Part shown: positions 29,546 through 37,478 of the stretch, piece after piece
Numbering within the stretch: position 1 is the first letter of the stretch
Layout of the letters: every line of letters starts with the position of its first letter
Assembly (NCBI GenBank): GCA_021811225.1
Contig: JAJZPJ010000002.1
Span: 1 to 40,314, forward strand
Length of the DNA stretch: 40,314 bases
Direction of reading: 5' to 3'
From: Pseudomonadota bacterium
Lineage (GTDB): Bacteria; Pseudomonadota; Gammaproteobacteria; Burkholderiales; Rhodocyclaceae
Notes under the pieces: generated by a model
Seen by the model: the letters and a program-made list of their open reading frames with translations, nothing else
Databases searched by the model: none
What the model was told of the DNA's origin: nothing
Position numbers and translations under genes: made by a program

Positions 29546-31795
29546 TCAGTCGGCGGCGAGGCTCGATGCCGCGCCGGGTTGGTTGATCCTGCGGTAGCCG
29601 GGAATGCTTCGTTTCAAGGTGTCCAGCGGATTCAAGCCGAGGCTGGCGAATCCGTTCAGCTCCAGCTGAACGAAAAAGGCGGTGCTGGAAGTACCGGTCG
29701 CCGTCGCCAGACGCTGCAGCACGATGCGCCCCAGCCAGCAGCCGCCATTGTATTCCACGCCGCCGACGGTTTCGATGATGCGTTTATCGAGGAGCGAGTA
29801 ATTGTAGCGCCCGACGCCGTGCCAGGCGCCGGCAATCGGCCATTGCGCCGAAACGTCGAACTGCTTCTCGTCGTTGCTGGGGGTGATGGCATCGCGGTTG
29901 AAACGATAGCTGGCATTGATCACCTTGCCCAGTTCCGGCTGATAACGCCAATCCAGGGTCAGCCGGTTGGTGCGGTTCTCGTTCGGGTTGTACTGCCACG
30001 CGGCATCCACCGTATTCTTGGGCCAGATCTTGCCGGAGAGCGCGGCGAGCATGTCCGCGGTCTTGCTGGTGCGGGGAATCTCGCCCGGCAGCGTCACCTG
30101 CTGCTGTTTGAAATAATAGAGCTGGCCGATCATGCCGCGGAGCAGCTCGGCGCCGGTTTCCGGATCCAGCAGACGCGAGGTCAGCGCCATGGTGACCTGG
30201 TTGGCGTCGCCGATGCGATCGCCGCCGCTGTAGCGATTGTCGGAGAATATCTGGGCGAAGTTGAAGTCGGCCAGGCCCGAGTCGAACACCGGAATCAGGT
30301 GCTGGTCGCGCACCGGCACGTAGAGGTAATAGAGCCGGGGTTCGAGGGTCTGGGTGAGATGCTGCCCGAACCAATCGGTCTGGCGCTCGAAGGTGACGCC
30401 GCTATCGACGCTGAAGATCGGCAGGTTGCGGGAGAGCTGCGCCGGCGTGCCGGCGGCCTGCCGATCGAGCAGATAGTGGGTCGAACTGAAGCCGATCTTG
30501 GGCGTGAGATAGAAGGCCGCGGTCTGCAGCGGCAGCGCCAGTTGCGGATAGAGCGTGGTGCGCTGCCCGAGCACGCTGGTGGGGTGGCTGAAATTCACGT
30601 ATTCGCCATTGAAGCTGAAGGTCGCACCCAGCGGCAGATCGGCGCGGGAGGCGGTGAGCGTGAGCTGCGGTAGGCGATGGTAGGGCGTCACCACCGGCGG
30701 CAGCGCCGGATCCTGCAGCGTCTGGAAGTTCTGCACCATGGCGCTGGCGCTCCACCAGCTGCTGCCGTAGGTGATCGCGCCCTGGCGCGGCAGATTGTTC
30801 TGCACGATGTTCGTCATGCGCGTGGCCAGATCGGAGAAGTAGCTGTTGTCCGAAACGCCGTTGAGATCCAGGTTGCCGGTGAAACCGCGGCCGAAATTCT
30901 GGTAGTGCTGAATCGAATAGCTGCTGCGCGTCGTATGGGTGATCAGATCGTCGGGCAGGTACTCGGCCTGAATCCGGCCGCTGAAATTCTGCTCCAGATA
31001 ACGAAACTCGGTGCCCCACTGCACGCCGCGCTTGGACATCACGCGCGGCGAAATGGTCGCATCCATGTTGGGCGCGATGTTCCAGTAATAGGGCAGGCTG
31101 AATTCCAGTCCGCTGGTGCTGGTGCTGCCGAAGGTGGGCGAGAGAAAGCCGCTCTTGCGCTGGTTGTTGAGCGAGAAGCTGAGCCACGGGGTGTACAGGA
31201 TCGACACCCCCTTGAACACCAGCGTGGCATCCGACGCGGTACCCACCTGGCGATCGTAGTCGAGGTTCATGCTGCCGGCCCGGGCATACCAGTCGGGGTC
31301 TGCGGCGCTGCAGGTGCTGTAGGTGGCGTCCTTCAGGCGATAGTGATTCTTGCCCTCGAAGTCGATGCGGCTGGCGTGGCCGTTCCCGGCGACGGGCGGG
31401 CCGCCGGCAGTGAGCGGCAGCTGCTTGATCAGGTAGTGCGGCCGTTCGAAATAGCCGGTGTCGTCGGAGAGCTTGAGCCGCAGCTTGGGGCCGGTGATGA
31501 CGTCCTGATCGGTGGTCAGGCAGACGTTGCCGGTCGCCTCGACCTCGTCCTCGTTTTCCCAGTAGGTGAGACGGTCGCTGCGCAGATCCTTGTCCAGCTT
31601 GCGCAATTCGACGTCGCCTTCGGCCAGCGCGTCGACGCCGTTCTTGCCGCTGATGCGATCGGCGCTGACGATGGTCGGCGCTCCCTCCGGCGGCAAGTTC
31701 CCGGTGGCGAACGCGGTGCCGAAACCAAACAGGGTGGCCGTCAGGAGCGCCATAGCAAGCGCTGCTCGGAGTTTTACGCGCCGCGGAAGATGCAT
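29546..31795 (-). CDS. lptD: LPS-assembly outer-membrane protein LptD
   Basis: 749-residue LPS translocon barrel. A signal peptide (residues 1-30, ending FGTAFA) is followed by the periplasmic OstA/LptA-like domain (TIVSADRISGKNGVDALAEG...) and the barrel domain (TPWLSFSLNNQRKSGFLSPTFG, a conserved family stretch). It inserts LPS into the outer leaflet together with LptE. Only three cysteines are visible: C92, C162 and C686. E. coli has four (two N-terminal and an adjacent C-terminal pair), so the disulfide relay must be simpler here; C162-C686 is the likely inter-domain bond (inference). The ATG at 31795 has GAGG upstream. The gene is divergent from amgK across a palindromic promoter region. 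Confidence 0.94.
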   Translation of the reverse strand: MHLPRRVKLRAALAMALLTATLFGFGTAFATGNLPPEGAPTIVSADRISGKNGVDALAEGDVELRKLDKDLRSDRLTYWENEDEVEATGNVCLTTDQDVITGPKLRLKLSDDTGYFERPHYLIKQLPLTAGGPPVAGNGHASRIDFEGKNHYRLKDATYSTCSAADPDWYARAGSMNLDYDRQVGTASDATLVFKGVSILYTPWLSFSLNNQRKSGFLSPTFGSTSTSGLEFSLPYYWNIAPNMDATISPRVMSKRGVQWGTEFRYLEQNFSGRIQAEYLPDDLITHTTRSSYSIQHYQNFGRGFTGNLDLNGVSDNSYFSDLATRMTNIVQNNLPRQGAITYGSSWWSASAMVQNFQTLQDPALPPVVTPYHRLPQLTLTASRADLPLGATFSFNGEYVNFSHPTSVLGQRTTLYPQLALPLQTAAFYLTPKIGFSSTHYLLDRQAAGTPAQLSRNLPIFSVDSGVTFERQTDWFGQHLTQTLEPRLYYLYVPVRDQHLIPVFDSGLADFNFAQIFSDNRYSGGDRIGDANQVTMALTSRLLDPETGAELLRGMIGQLYYFKQQQVTLPGEIPRTSKTADMLAALSGKIWPKNTVDAAWQYNPNENRTNRLTLDWRYQPELGKVINASYRFNRDAITPSNDEKQFDVSAQWPIAGAWHGVGRYNYSLLDKRIIETVGGVEYNGGCWLGRIVLQRLATATGTSSTAFFVQLELNGFASLGLNPLDTLKRSIPGYRRINQPGAASSLAAD

Positions 31796-31869
31796 GCCCT
31801 CGCTGTCCTGTGGCTGTGAGTGGTATCGCTATCCCGATGCCGCCGGCGCGGCCGCGGCAACGCCGATGA

Positions 31870-31886
31870 TAGAATCGTCGATTCTA
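31870..31886. promoter_or_regulatory. Palindrome with back-to-back -10 boxes between lptD and amgK
   Basis: TAGAATC-GTC-GATTCTA is a perfect 7-bp inverted repeat in the 123-base divergent gap. TAGAAT at 31870-31875 can serve as the -10 of amgK, and the same hexamer on the other strand (31886-31881) as the -10 of lptD. Neither has a clear -35. Two polymerases could not occupy it together, so expression may be mutually exclusive, or the palindrome may be a repressor site. Both readings are inference. Confidence 0.5.
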
Positions 31887-31918
31887 GCATTTGACCGGGG
31901 CACTGCCGCGAAAGCGCG

Positions 31919-32926
31919 ATGGAAAGGCGTCGACAGATCGAGTCCTGGCTCACCCGACTTCATCCCGGCCGGCCCTTCGCGCTCGCCCCGGCCTCGGCCG
32001 ACGCCAGCTTCCGGCGCTACTTCCGCGCCCGCTTCGACGACGGACAGACCGCCATCGTCATGGACGCGCCGCCCGACCGCGAGGACTGCCGTCCCTGGCT
32101 GGCGGTGCAAAGGCTGTTTCTCGATGCCGGCGCCCACGTGCCCGAAGTGCTGGCCGAGGATCTCGACGCCGGCTTCCTGCTGCTCTCGGATCTCGGCCGG
32201 CGCACCTATCTCGAGGCGCTGAAAGACGCCGACAGGCGGCAGACCGACGCCCTCTACGCCGACGCCGCCCTCGCGTTGATCCGCATCCAGTGCGCCAGCC
32301 GTCCGGGCCTGCTGCCCGAATACGACCGCGCCCTGCTCGGCCGCGAACTGGGTCTGTTCCCCGACTGGTACGTGGCGCGGCATCTGGGCATCGCCCTGGA
32401 CGACGCACAGCGCAACATGATCGAGCGGGTCTTCGAGACCCTCCTCGCGGTCAACCTGGCCGAACCGCGGGTGTTCGTGCACCGCGACTACCACTCGCGC
32501 AATCTGATGGCGCCAGACGGCGGCGCCAACCCGGGCATCGTCGATTTCCAGGACGCGGTCCATGGCCCGATCAGCTACGACCTGGCCTCGCTGTTCAAGG
32601 ATGCCTATATCGGCTGGGAAGAAGAGCGAACGCTGGACTGGCTGATCCGCTACTGGGAGCGGGCGCGCGCCGCCGGGCTGCCGGTGCGCGCCGACTTCGC
32701 CGAATTCCACCGCGACTACGAGTGGATGGGCGTGCAGCGCCATCTCAAGGTGCTGGGCATCTTCGCCCGGCTCTATCACCGCGACGGCAAGGACGGCTAC
32801 CTGAAGGACATGCCGCTGGTCGCCGCCCACCTGCGTCAGACCTGCGCGCGCTACCGGGAGCTCGGTCCGCTGCGGCAACTGCTCGAGCAACTGGACGAGC
32901 GCGCGATGCAGGCACGAGTCCGGTGA
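31919..32926 (+). CDS. amgK: N-acetylmuramate/N-acetylglucosamine 1-kinase AmgK
   Basis: 335-residue APH/choline-kinase-fold phosphotransferase. ASADASFRRYFR is the nucleotide loop region, FVHRDYHSRNLM carries the catalytic Asp and Asn, and IVDFQDAVHGPISYDLASLF the metal-binding Asp. In Pseudomonas AmgK phosphorylates the anomeric hydroxyl of MurNAc, the first step of a peptidoglycan-recycling bypass that gives intrinsic fosfomycin tolerance. The partner murU follows with a four-base overlap, and the position divergent from lptD matches Pseudomonas putida, which makes the assignment firm. The Shine-Dalgarno is weak (GCGAAAGCG). Confidence 0.9.
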   Translation: MERRRQIESWLTRLHPGRPFALAPASADASFRRYFRARFDDGQTAIVMDAPPDREDCRPWLAVQRLFLDAGAHVPEVLAEDLDAGFLLLSDLGRRTYLEALKDADRRQTDALYADAALALIRIQCASRPGLLPEYDRALLGRELGLFPDWYVARHLGIALDDAQRNMIERVFETLLAVNLAEPRVFVHRDYHSRNLMAPDGGANPGIVDFQDAVHGPISYDLASLFKDAYIGWEEERTLDWLIRYWERARAAGLPVRADFAEFHRDYEWMGVQRHLKVLGIFARLYHRDGKDGYLKDMPLVAAHLRQTCARYRELGPLRQLLEQLDERAMQARVR

Positions 32927-33621
32927 GAGCCATGATTCTCGCCGCCGGCCGCGGCGAGCGCATGCGGCCGCTCTCGGACGCCTGCCCCAAGCCGCTCTTG
33001 GCCGTGGGCGGCAAGGCGCTGATCGTCTGGCAGATCGAACGCCTGGCCGAGGCCGGCATTCGCGAGCTGGTGATCAACCACGCCCACCTCGGCGCGCAGA
33101 TCGAGGCCACCCTGGGCGACGGTCGCCGCCACGGCGTGCGCATCATTTACTCGCCCGAGGCCGAAGCGCTGGAGACCGCGGGCGGCGTGGTCAAGGCCCT
33201 GCCCCTGCTCGGGGCCGAGCCCTTCCTGGTGCTCAGCGCCGACATCTATTGCGAATGCGATTACCGCGCGCTGACGGCCGCGCAACCGGCCGACGGCGCG
33301 CTCGCCCACCTGTGGCTGGTCGACAACCGCCCCTGGCACCCGCACGGCGATTTCGCCCTCAGCGCGGGCTTCCTGCGCAATACGGGCGAGCCGCGCCTGA
33401 CCTACTCGAACATCGGCATCTATCGCCCCGAGTTCTTCGCCGGCGTCGCGTCCGGCAGCAAAATGCCCCTGCGCCCCCTGCTCGACCGGGCCATCGCCGC
33501 CGGGAAAGTTCGGGGTGCCCGCCTCGATGCCCTGTGGGACAATATCGGCACCCCGGCACAACTGGCCGAACTGGATGCCGCCCTCGAACGACGCCGCACG
33601 CGAACCGACCGCCACCGATAA
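32923..33621 (+). CDS. murU: N-acetylmuramate-1-phosphate uridylyltransferase MurU
   Basis: 232-residue nucleotidyltransferase. MILAAGRGERMRPLS is the GxG...R nucleotide-binding loop, PKPLLAVGGKALIVWQIE gives the catalytic Lys region, and the FLVLSADIYCECDY aspartate and DALWDNIGTPAQL segments bind metal and product. MurU joins MurNAc-1-phosphate to UTP, making UDP-MurNAc. It overlaps amgK by four bases (GTGA); GTG at 32923 gives the family start MRAMILAAG, while an ATG at 32932 is also in frame. pepP begins one base after its stop. Confidence 0.92.
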   Translation: MRAMILAAGRGERMRPLSDACPKPLLAVGGKALIVWQIERLAEAGIRELVINHAHLGAQIEATLGDGRRHGVRIIYSPEAEALETAGGVVKALPLLGAEPFLVLSADIYCECDYRALTAAQPADGALAHLWLVDNRPWHPHGDFALSAGFLRNTGEPRLTYSNIGIYRPEFFAGVASGSKMPLRPLLDRAIAAGKVRGARLDALWDNIGTPAQLAELDAALERRRTRTDRHR

Positions 33622-33622
33622 C

Positions 33623-34921
33623 ATGGACATCTCGGTATTTTCCGACCGCCGCGCGCGGCTCCTGGCCGCCATGGGGACCGGCGTGGCGGTGATCCCCACC
33701 GCGCCGGAGAAGCTGCGCAACCGCGACAGCCACTATCCCTATCGCGCCGACAGCTATTTCCATTACCTGTCCGCCTTCCCCGAGCCGGAGGCGGTGCTGG
33801 TGCTGGTCGCGGGCGCGGAACCGAAGAGCCTGCTGTTCTGCCGCGACAAGGACGTCGAGCGGGAGACCTGGGAAGGCTTCCGCTACGGGCCGGAGGCGGC
33901 GTGCGAGCGCTTCGGCTTCGATGGCGCCCATTCGATCAAGGCTGTCGACGAAAAACTCGTCGAACTGCTGGCCAACCAGCCGAGCCTGTGGTTCTCGCTC
34001 GGCCACGATGCGGCCTGGGACGCGCGCATCACCCAGGCGCTGAACGCGGTGCGGGCCCAGACGCGCACCGGCGCGCGCGCCCCGGCCGAAATCCGCGACG
34101 TGAGATGCGCGATCGATGCCATGCGCCTCATCAAGGATTCCCAGGAGATCGACGTGATGCGCCGCGCCGCCGACATCTCGGCGCGGGCCCACCGGCGCGC
34201 CATGCGCGCCGCCGCCCCGGGCAGGTTCGAATACCAGATCGAGGCCGAACTGCTGCACGAGTTCCGCGCCGGCGGCAGCCAGGCGCCCGCCTACACCAGC
34301 ATCGTCGCCGGCGGCGCCAACGCCTGCATCCTGCACTACGTGGACAACAGCCGTTGCCTGAGGGACGGGGACATGCTGCTGATCGACGCCGGCTGCGAAC
34401 TCGACGGCTACGCCTCGGACATCACCCGCAGCTTCCCGGTCAATGGCCGCTTCAGCGGACCCCAGGCGGACATCTACGACCTGGTGTTGGACGCCCAGGC
34501 GGCGGCGATCGCCGCCATCCGGCCGGGTGCCGACTTCAACGAGCCGCACGCGCAAGCGCTGAAGGTCCTGGTCCAGGGCCTGGTGGATCTCGGGCTGCTC
34601 CACGGCGCGGTGGACGGCATCATCGAGTCGGAGGCCTACAAGCGCTTCTACATGCACCGCACCAGCCACTGGCTCGGCCTGGACGTGCACGACGCCGGCG
34701 AATACAAGCAGGGCGGGCAATGGGTGGCCCTGCAGCCGGGCATGGTGCTGACCATCGAGCCGGGCTGCTACATCCGCGCCGCCGCCGACGTGCCGCCGGC
34801 CTTCCACGACATCGGCGTGCGCATCGAGGACGACGCCCTGGTCACCCCCGACGGCTGCGACATCCTCTCCCGCGAAGCCCCGAAGACCATCGCCGACATC
34901 GAGGCCCTGATGGCGGAGTGA
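33623..34921 (+). CDS. pepP: Xaa-Pro aminopeptidase PepP
   Basis: 432-residue M24 metallopeptidase removing N-terminal residues before proline. The N-terminal creatinase-like domain (RRARLLAAMGTGVAVIPTAPE, SHYPYRADSYFHYL) is followed by the pita-bread domain. Metal ligands are the two Asp in LLIDAGCELDGYASDITRSF, His in TSHWLGLDVHD, Glu in TIEPGCYI and Glu in VRIEDD. The length is standard. It starts with ATG at 33623, one base after the murU stop; the frame is open upstream but that part is murU in another frame. It precedes the UbiH-type gene, an association (pepP-ubiH) known from many proteobacteria, including E. coli. Confidence 0.95.
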   Translation: MDISVFSDRRARLLAAMGTGVAVIPTAPEKLRNRDSHYPYRADSYFHYLSAFPEPEAVLVLVAGAEPKSLLFCRDKDVERETWEGFRYGPEAACERFGFDGAHSIKAVDEKLVELLANQPSLWFSLGHDAAWDARITQALNAVRAQTRTGARAPAEIRDVRCAIDAMRLIKDSQEIDVMRRAADISARAHRRAMRAAAPGRFEYQIEAELLHEFRAGGSQAPAYTSIVAGGANACILHYVDNSRCLRDGDMLLIDAGCELDGYASDITRSFPVNGRFSGPQADIYDLVLDAQAAAIAAIRPGADFNEPHAQALKVLVQGLVDLGLLHGAVDGIIESEAYKRFYMHRTSHWLGLDVHDAGEYKQGGQWVALQPGMVLTIEPGCYIRAAADVPPAFHDIGVRIEDDALVTPDGCDILSREAPKTIADIEALMAE

Positions 34922-34925
34922 GCGC

Positions 34926-36155
34926 GTGGCCGACGAATACCACTCTGCGAGCGATGCGAACCAAGGTCACCCCTCTCCGCGGGAAGGGGGTCGGGGGGAA
35001 GGCCCACTCCACGTCGGCCCCGCCGACGATGGCGATGCGAGCATCGCCATCGTCGGTGGCGGCCCGGCCGGCATGGCGCTGGCGCTGGCGCTGGCCAAGC
35101 AAGGCGGCCGGGCGCGGATTTACGAGGCCCGCGAACGCGGCGCGGCACGCGCCGATCCGCGCATCCTGGCCCTGTCCCACGGCTCGCGCCAGATCCTCGA
35201 ATGGCTGGGGGTGTGGCGCGCAATCGCCGCAACGCCGATCGCCGCGATCCACGTCTCGCAGCAAGGCGGCTTCGGCCGCACCCGGCTCTCGGCCGCCGAA
35301 CAGGGCTTGCCGGCCTTGGGCTACGTCGCCACCGCGGCCAGCATCGGCGCCGCCCTGGACGATGCGCTCGCCGCCGCGAACATTGCCGTCCGACAGCAGA
35401 CCCGCATCGATCGCGTCGAGCCCGGCCGGGACTCGCTGCAGCTGATGAGCGCAACGGACGAGGCGAGCGCCCGCCTGGTGGTCTACGCGGAAGGACAGAT
35501 CAAGGCCGGCGCCGCTGCGGTGACGCGCGACTACGGCCAGAGCGCGGTGATCTGCCGCGCGCGGACGACCGCCGCCCACGGCGGCGTCGCGCACGAGCGC
35601 TTCACCGCCCAGGGTCCGCTGGCGCTGCTGCCGATCGGCGCGGAAATGGCGGTGGTCTATACCTGCCCCCGCGACGAAGCGGAAAGGCTCGCGGCGCTGG
35701 CTGACGCCGCCTTCCTCGTCCGCCTGCAGGAACATTTCGGCACGCGCCTGCGCTTTTCATCGGCGTCGCATCGCCAGGTGTTCCCCTTGGCGCTCAACTA
35801 CCGGAAATCGCCGGTGGGGGACCGCTCGGTCTGGCTCGGCAATGCCGCGCAGACGCTGCACCCGGTGGCCGGGCAAGGCTTCAACCTGGCGCTGCGCGAC
35901 GCCTGGGAACTGGCGCGCTGCCTGATGGACGCCGAAGATCCGGGCGATGCGGCGCGCCTGGCGCGCTACGCGGCGGCGCGGCGGACGGACCGGATGGCGA
36001 CGATCGGCTTCACCGACGGACTGGTCCGGCTCTTCGGCAGCGACTTGCCGCTCGCCAGCCTGGGCCGCGGCATCGGTCTGCTCGCCCTGGATCTGCTGCC
36101 GCCTGTGCGCGCCTTCGTCGCCAGACGGATGATCTTCGGGGCACGCGCGTGGTAG
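34926..36155 (+). CDS. UbiH-type FAD-dependent ring hydroxylase
   Basis: 409-residue flavoprotein monooxygenase of the UbiH/COQ6 family, hydroxylating the ubiquinone ring. The FAD dinucleotide motif is IVGGGPAGMALALALA (GGGPAG at 44-49), RILALSHGSRQILEWLG is the family arginine region, and the second FAD motif is LGNAAQTLHPVAGQGFNLALRDAWELA. The GTG start at 34926 has GGAG seven bases upstream; no other in-frame start lies before the FAD motif. The first ~38 residues are therefore an extension, much of it (codons ~6-26) encoded by a dispersed repeat. The context after pepP supports ubiH, but other UbiF/UbiL-like roles remain possible. A truncated or repeat-displaced start is an oddity. Confidence 0.88.
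   Translation: MADEYHSASDANQGHPSPREGGRGEGPLHVGPADDGDASIAIVGGGPAGMALALALAKQGGRARIYEARERGAARADPRILALSHGSRQILEWLGVWRAIAATPIAAIHVSQQGGFGRTRLSAAEQGLPALGYVATAASIGAALDDALAAANIAVRQQTRIDRVEPGRDSLQLMSATDEASARLVVYAEGQIKAGAAAVTRDYGQSAVICRARTTAAHGGVAHERFTAQGPLALLPIGAEMAVVYTCPRDEAERLAALADAAFLVRLQEHFGTRLRFSSASHRQVFPLALNYRKSPVGDRSVWLGNAAQTLHPVAGQGFNLALRDAWELARCLMDAEDPGDAARLARYAAARRTDRMATIGFTDGLVRLFGSDLPLASLGRGIGLLALDLLPPVRAFVARRMIFGARAW
34941..35003 (+). repeat. 63-bp dispersed repeat, copy B, inside the ubiH-type gene
   Basis: This is the reverse-orientation partner of 12008-12070, with 48 of 63 positions identical in a hand alignment and an exact 23-bp core at 34981-35003. Its length is a multiple of three and it is read in frame, encoding a Gly/Pro/Arg-rich segment (SPREGGRGEGP) before the FAD-binding domain. 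The palindrome core here is less perfect than in copy A. Confidence 0.75.
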
Positions 36156-36166
36156 ACGGTTTGCGG

Positions 36167-36172
36167 TAGAAT
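36167..36172 (+). promoter_or_regulatory. Candidate -10 box before dusB
   Basis: TAGAAT stands in the 67-base gap after the ubiH-type gene and 51 bases upstream of the dusB ATG; I see no convincing -35. If real it would drive dusB-fis-purH-purD. In many enteric bacteria the dusB-fis promoter is strongly growth-regulated, but no such elements can be recognised here. Confidence 0.4.
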
Positions 36173-36222
36173 TGCGCCCTCGCCCATGCCGCCAGCACAT
36201 TGATCAGCGCCGCGACCCACCC

Positions 36223-37245
36223 ATGAATTTCGCCGGATTCAAGCTCAGGAACAATCTGTTCGTCGCGCCGATGGCCGGCGTCACCGACCGCCCCTTCCGG
36301 CAATTATGCAAATCCCTGGGGGCCGGCCTCGCGGTCTCCGAGATGGTGACCTCCAACTCGCTGCTCTACGGCAGCGCCAAGACCCGCCGCCGCGCCGATC
36401 ACCAAGGCGAGACCGATCCGGTCTCGGTGCAGATCGCCGGCGCCGACCCGCGCATGATGGCGGAGGCGGCCAGATACAACGTCGATGGCGGCGCCCAGAT
36501 CATCGACATCAACATGGGCTGCCCGGCCAAGAAGGTGTGCAACGTCATGGCCGGCTCGGCGCTGATGCAGGACGAGTCGCTGGTCGCGCGCATTCTCGCA
36601 GCGGTGGTGGAGGCGGTGCCGGGCACGCCGGTGACGCTGAAGTTCCGCACCGGCTGGAACCGCGACAACAGGAATGCCCCGGCCATCGCGCACATCGCGG
36701 AGGACTGCGGCATCCGCGCCATCGCCATCCACGGCCGCACGCGCGCCGACCAATACCAGGGCGAGGCCGAATACGACACCATCGCGCTGGTGAAGTCGCG
36801 GCTGGGCATCCCGGTGATCGCCAACGGCGACATCACCACGCCGCAGAAAGCCAGGTTCGTGCTCGATGCCACCGGCGCCGACGGCATCATGATCGGCCGC
36901 GCCGCCCAGGGGCGGCCGTGGATCTTCCGCGAGATCGAGCACTTCCTCGCCACCGGCGAGATCCTGCCCGCCCCCACCGCCGCCGAGATCCACCTCATCC
37001 TGCGCCGCCACCTGGCCGACCTCTACGCCTTCTACGGCGAGGAGACCGGCGTCAAGATCGCGCGCAAGCACATCTCCTGGTACACGCGGGGATTGATCGG
37101 CGCGGCCCAGTTCCGCCACGCGATGAACCGGCTTGCCAGCGTCGAACTGCAGCTCGAAGCCGCCGACGAATTCTTCCTCGGCTACGCCGCCGCCAACGAC
37201 CAACTGTCTTACGACCAAGCCGAGCGAGGAGTATTGGCGGCATGA
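36223..37245 (+). CDS. dusB: tRNA-dihydrouridine synthase DusB
   Basis: 340-residue FMN-dependent tRNA-dihydrouridine synthase. LFVAPMAGVTDRPFRQLC opens the TIM barrel, VQIAGADPRMMAEAAR and DINMGCPAKKVCN follow, with the catalytic Cys in the GCPAKKVC loop. TLKFRTGWN, AIHGRTRADQY, VIANGDI, GADGIMIGRAAQGRPWIF and the C-terminal helical domain (RKHISWYTRGL) complete the family pattern. The ATG at 36223 (MNFAGFKL) is chosen over the open frame from 36172. Its stop overlaps the fis start (ATGA). The dusB-fis pair is a hallmark of beta- and gamma-proteobacteria. Confidence 0.96.
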   Translation: MNFAGFKLRNNLFVAPMAGVTDRPFRQLCKSLGAGLAVSEMVTSNSLLYGSAKTRRRADHQGETDPVSVQIAGADPRMMAEAARYNVDGGAQIIDINMGCPAKKVCNVMAGSALMQDESLVARILAAVVEAVPGTPVTLKFRTGWNRDNRNAPAIAHIAEDCGIRAIAIHGRTRADQYQGEAEYDTIALVKSRLGIPVIANGDITTPQKARFVLDATGADGIMIGRAAQGRPWIFREIEHFLATGEILPAPTAAEIHLILRRHLADLYAFYGEETGVKIARKHISWYTRGLIGAAQFRHAMNRLASVELQLEAADEFFLGYAAANDQLSYDQAERGVLAA

Positions 37246-37472
37246 GCAACGAGATCGCAGACTGCGTCAGGCGCACGCTGAACCGCTACTTCCGCGACCT
37301 CGACGGCGAGCAGCCGACCGCCATCTACGACATGGTGCTGAGGAACGTCGAACACTCGATGCTGGAAGTGGTGATGCACAAGGCCGAAGGCAACCAGACC
37401 GTGGCCGCCGAGATGCTCGGCATCAATCGCAACACCCTGCGGCGCAAACTGACCGAATACGAACTGCTCTGA
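37242..37472 (+). CDS. fis: Fis family DNA-binding protein
   Basis: 76-residue Fis-type nucleoid/regulatory protein. The N-terminal helices (IADCVRRTLNRYFRDLDG) form the dimer, and the C-terminal helix-turn-helix is QTVAAEMLGINRNTLRRKLTEYEL, which matches Fis and the NtrC C-terminal domain. It is shorter than E. coli Fis (98) and lacks its N-terminal beta-hairpin arm, a form common in betaproteobacteria. The ATG overlaps the dusB stop and the stop is six bases before purH, so it is probably on one message with both. Confidence 0.94.
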   Translation: MSNEIADCVRRTLNRYFRDLDGEQPTAIYDMVLRNVEHSMLEVVMHKAEGNQTVAAEMLGINRNTLRRKLTEYELL

Positions 37473-37478
37473 CCGACC

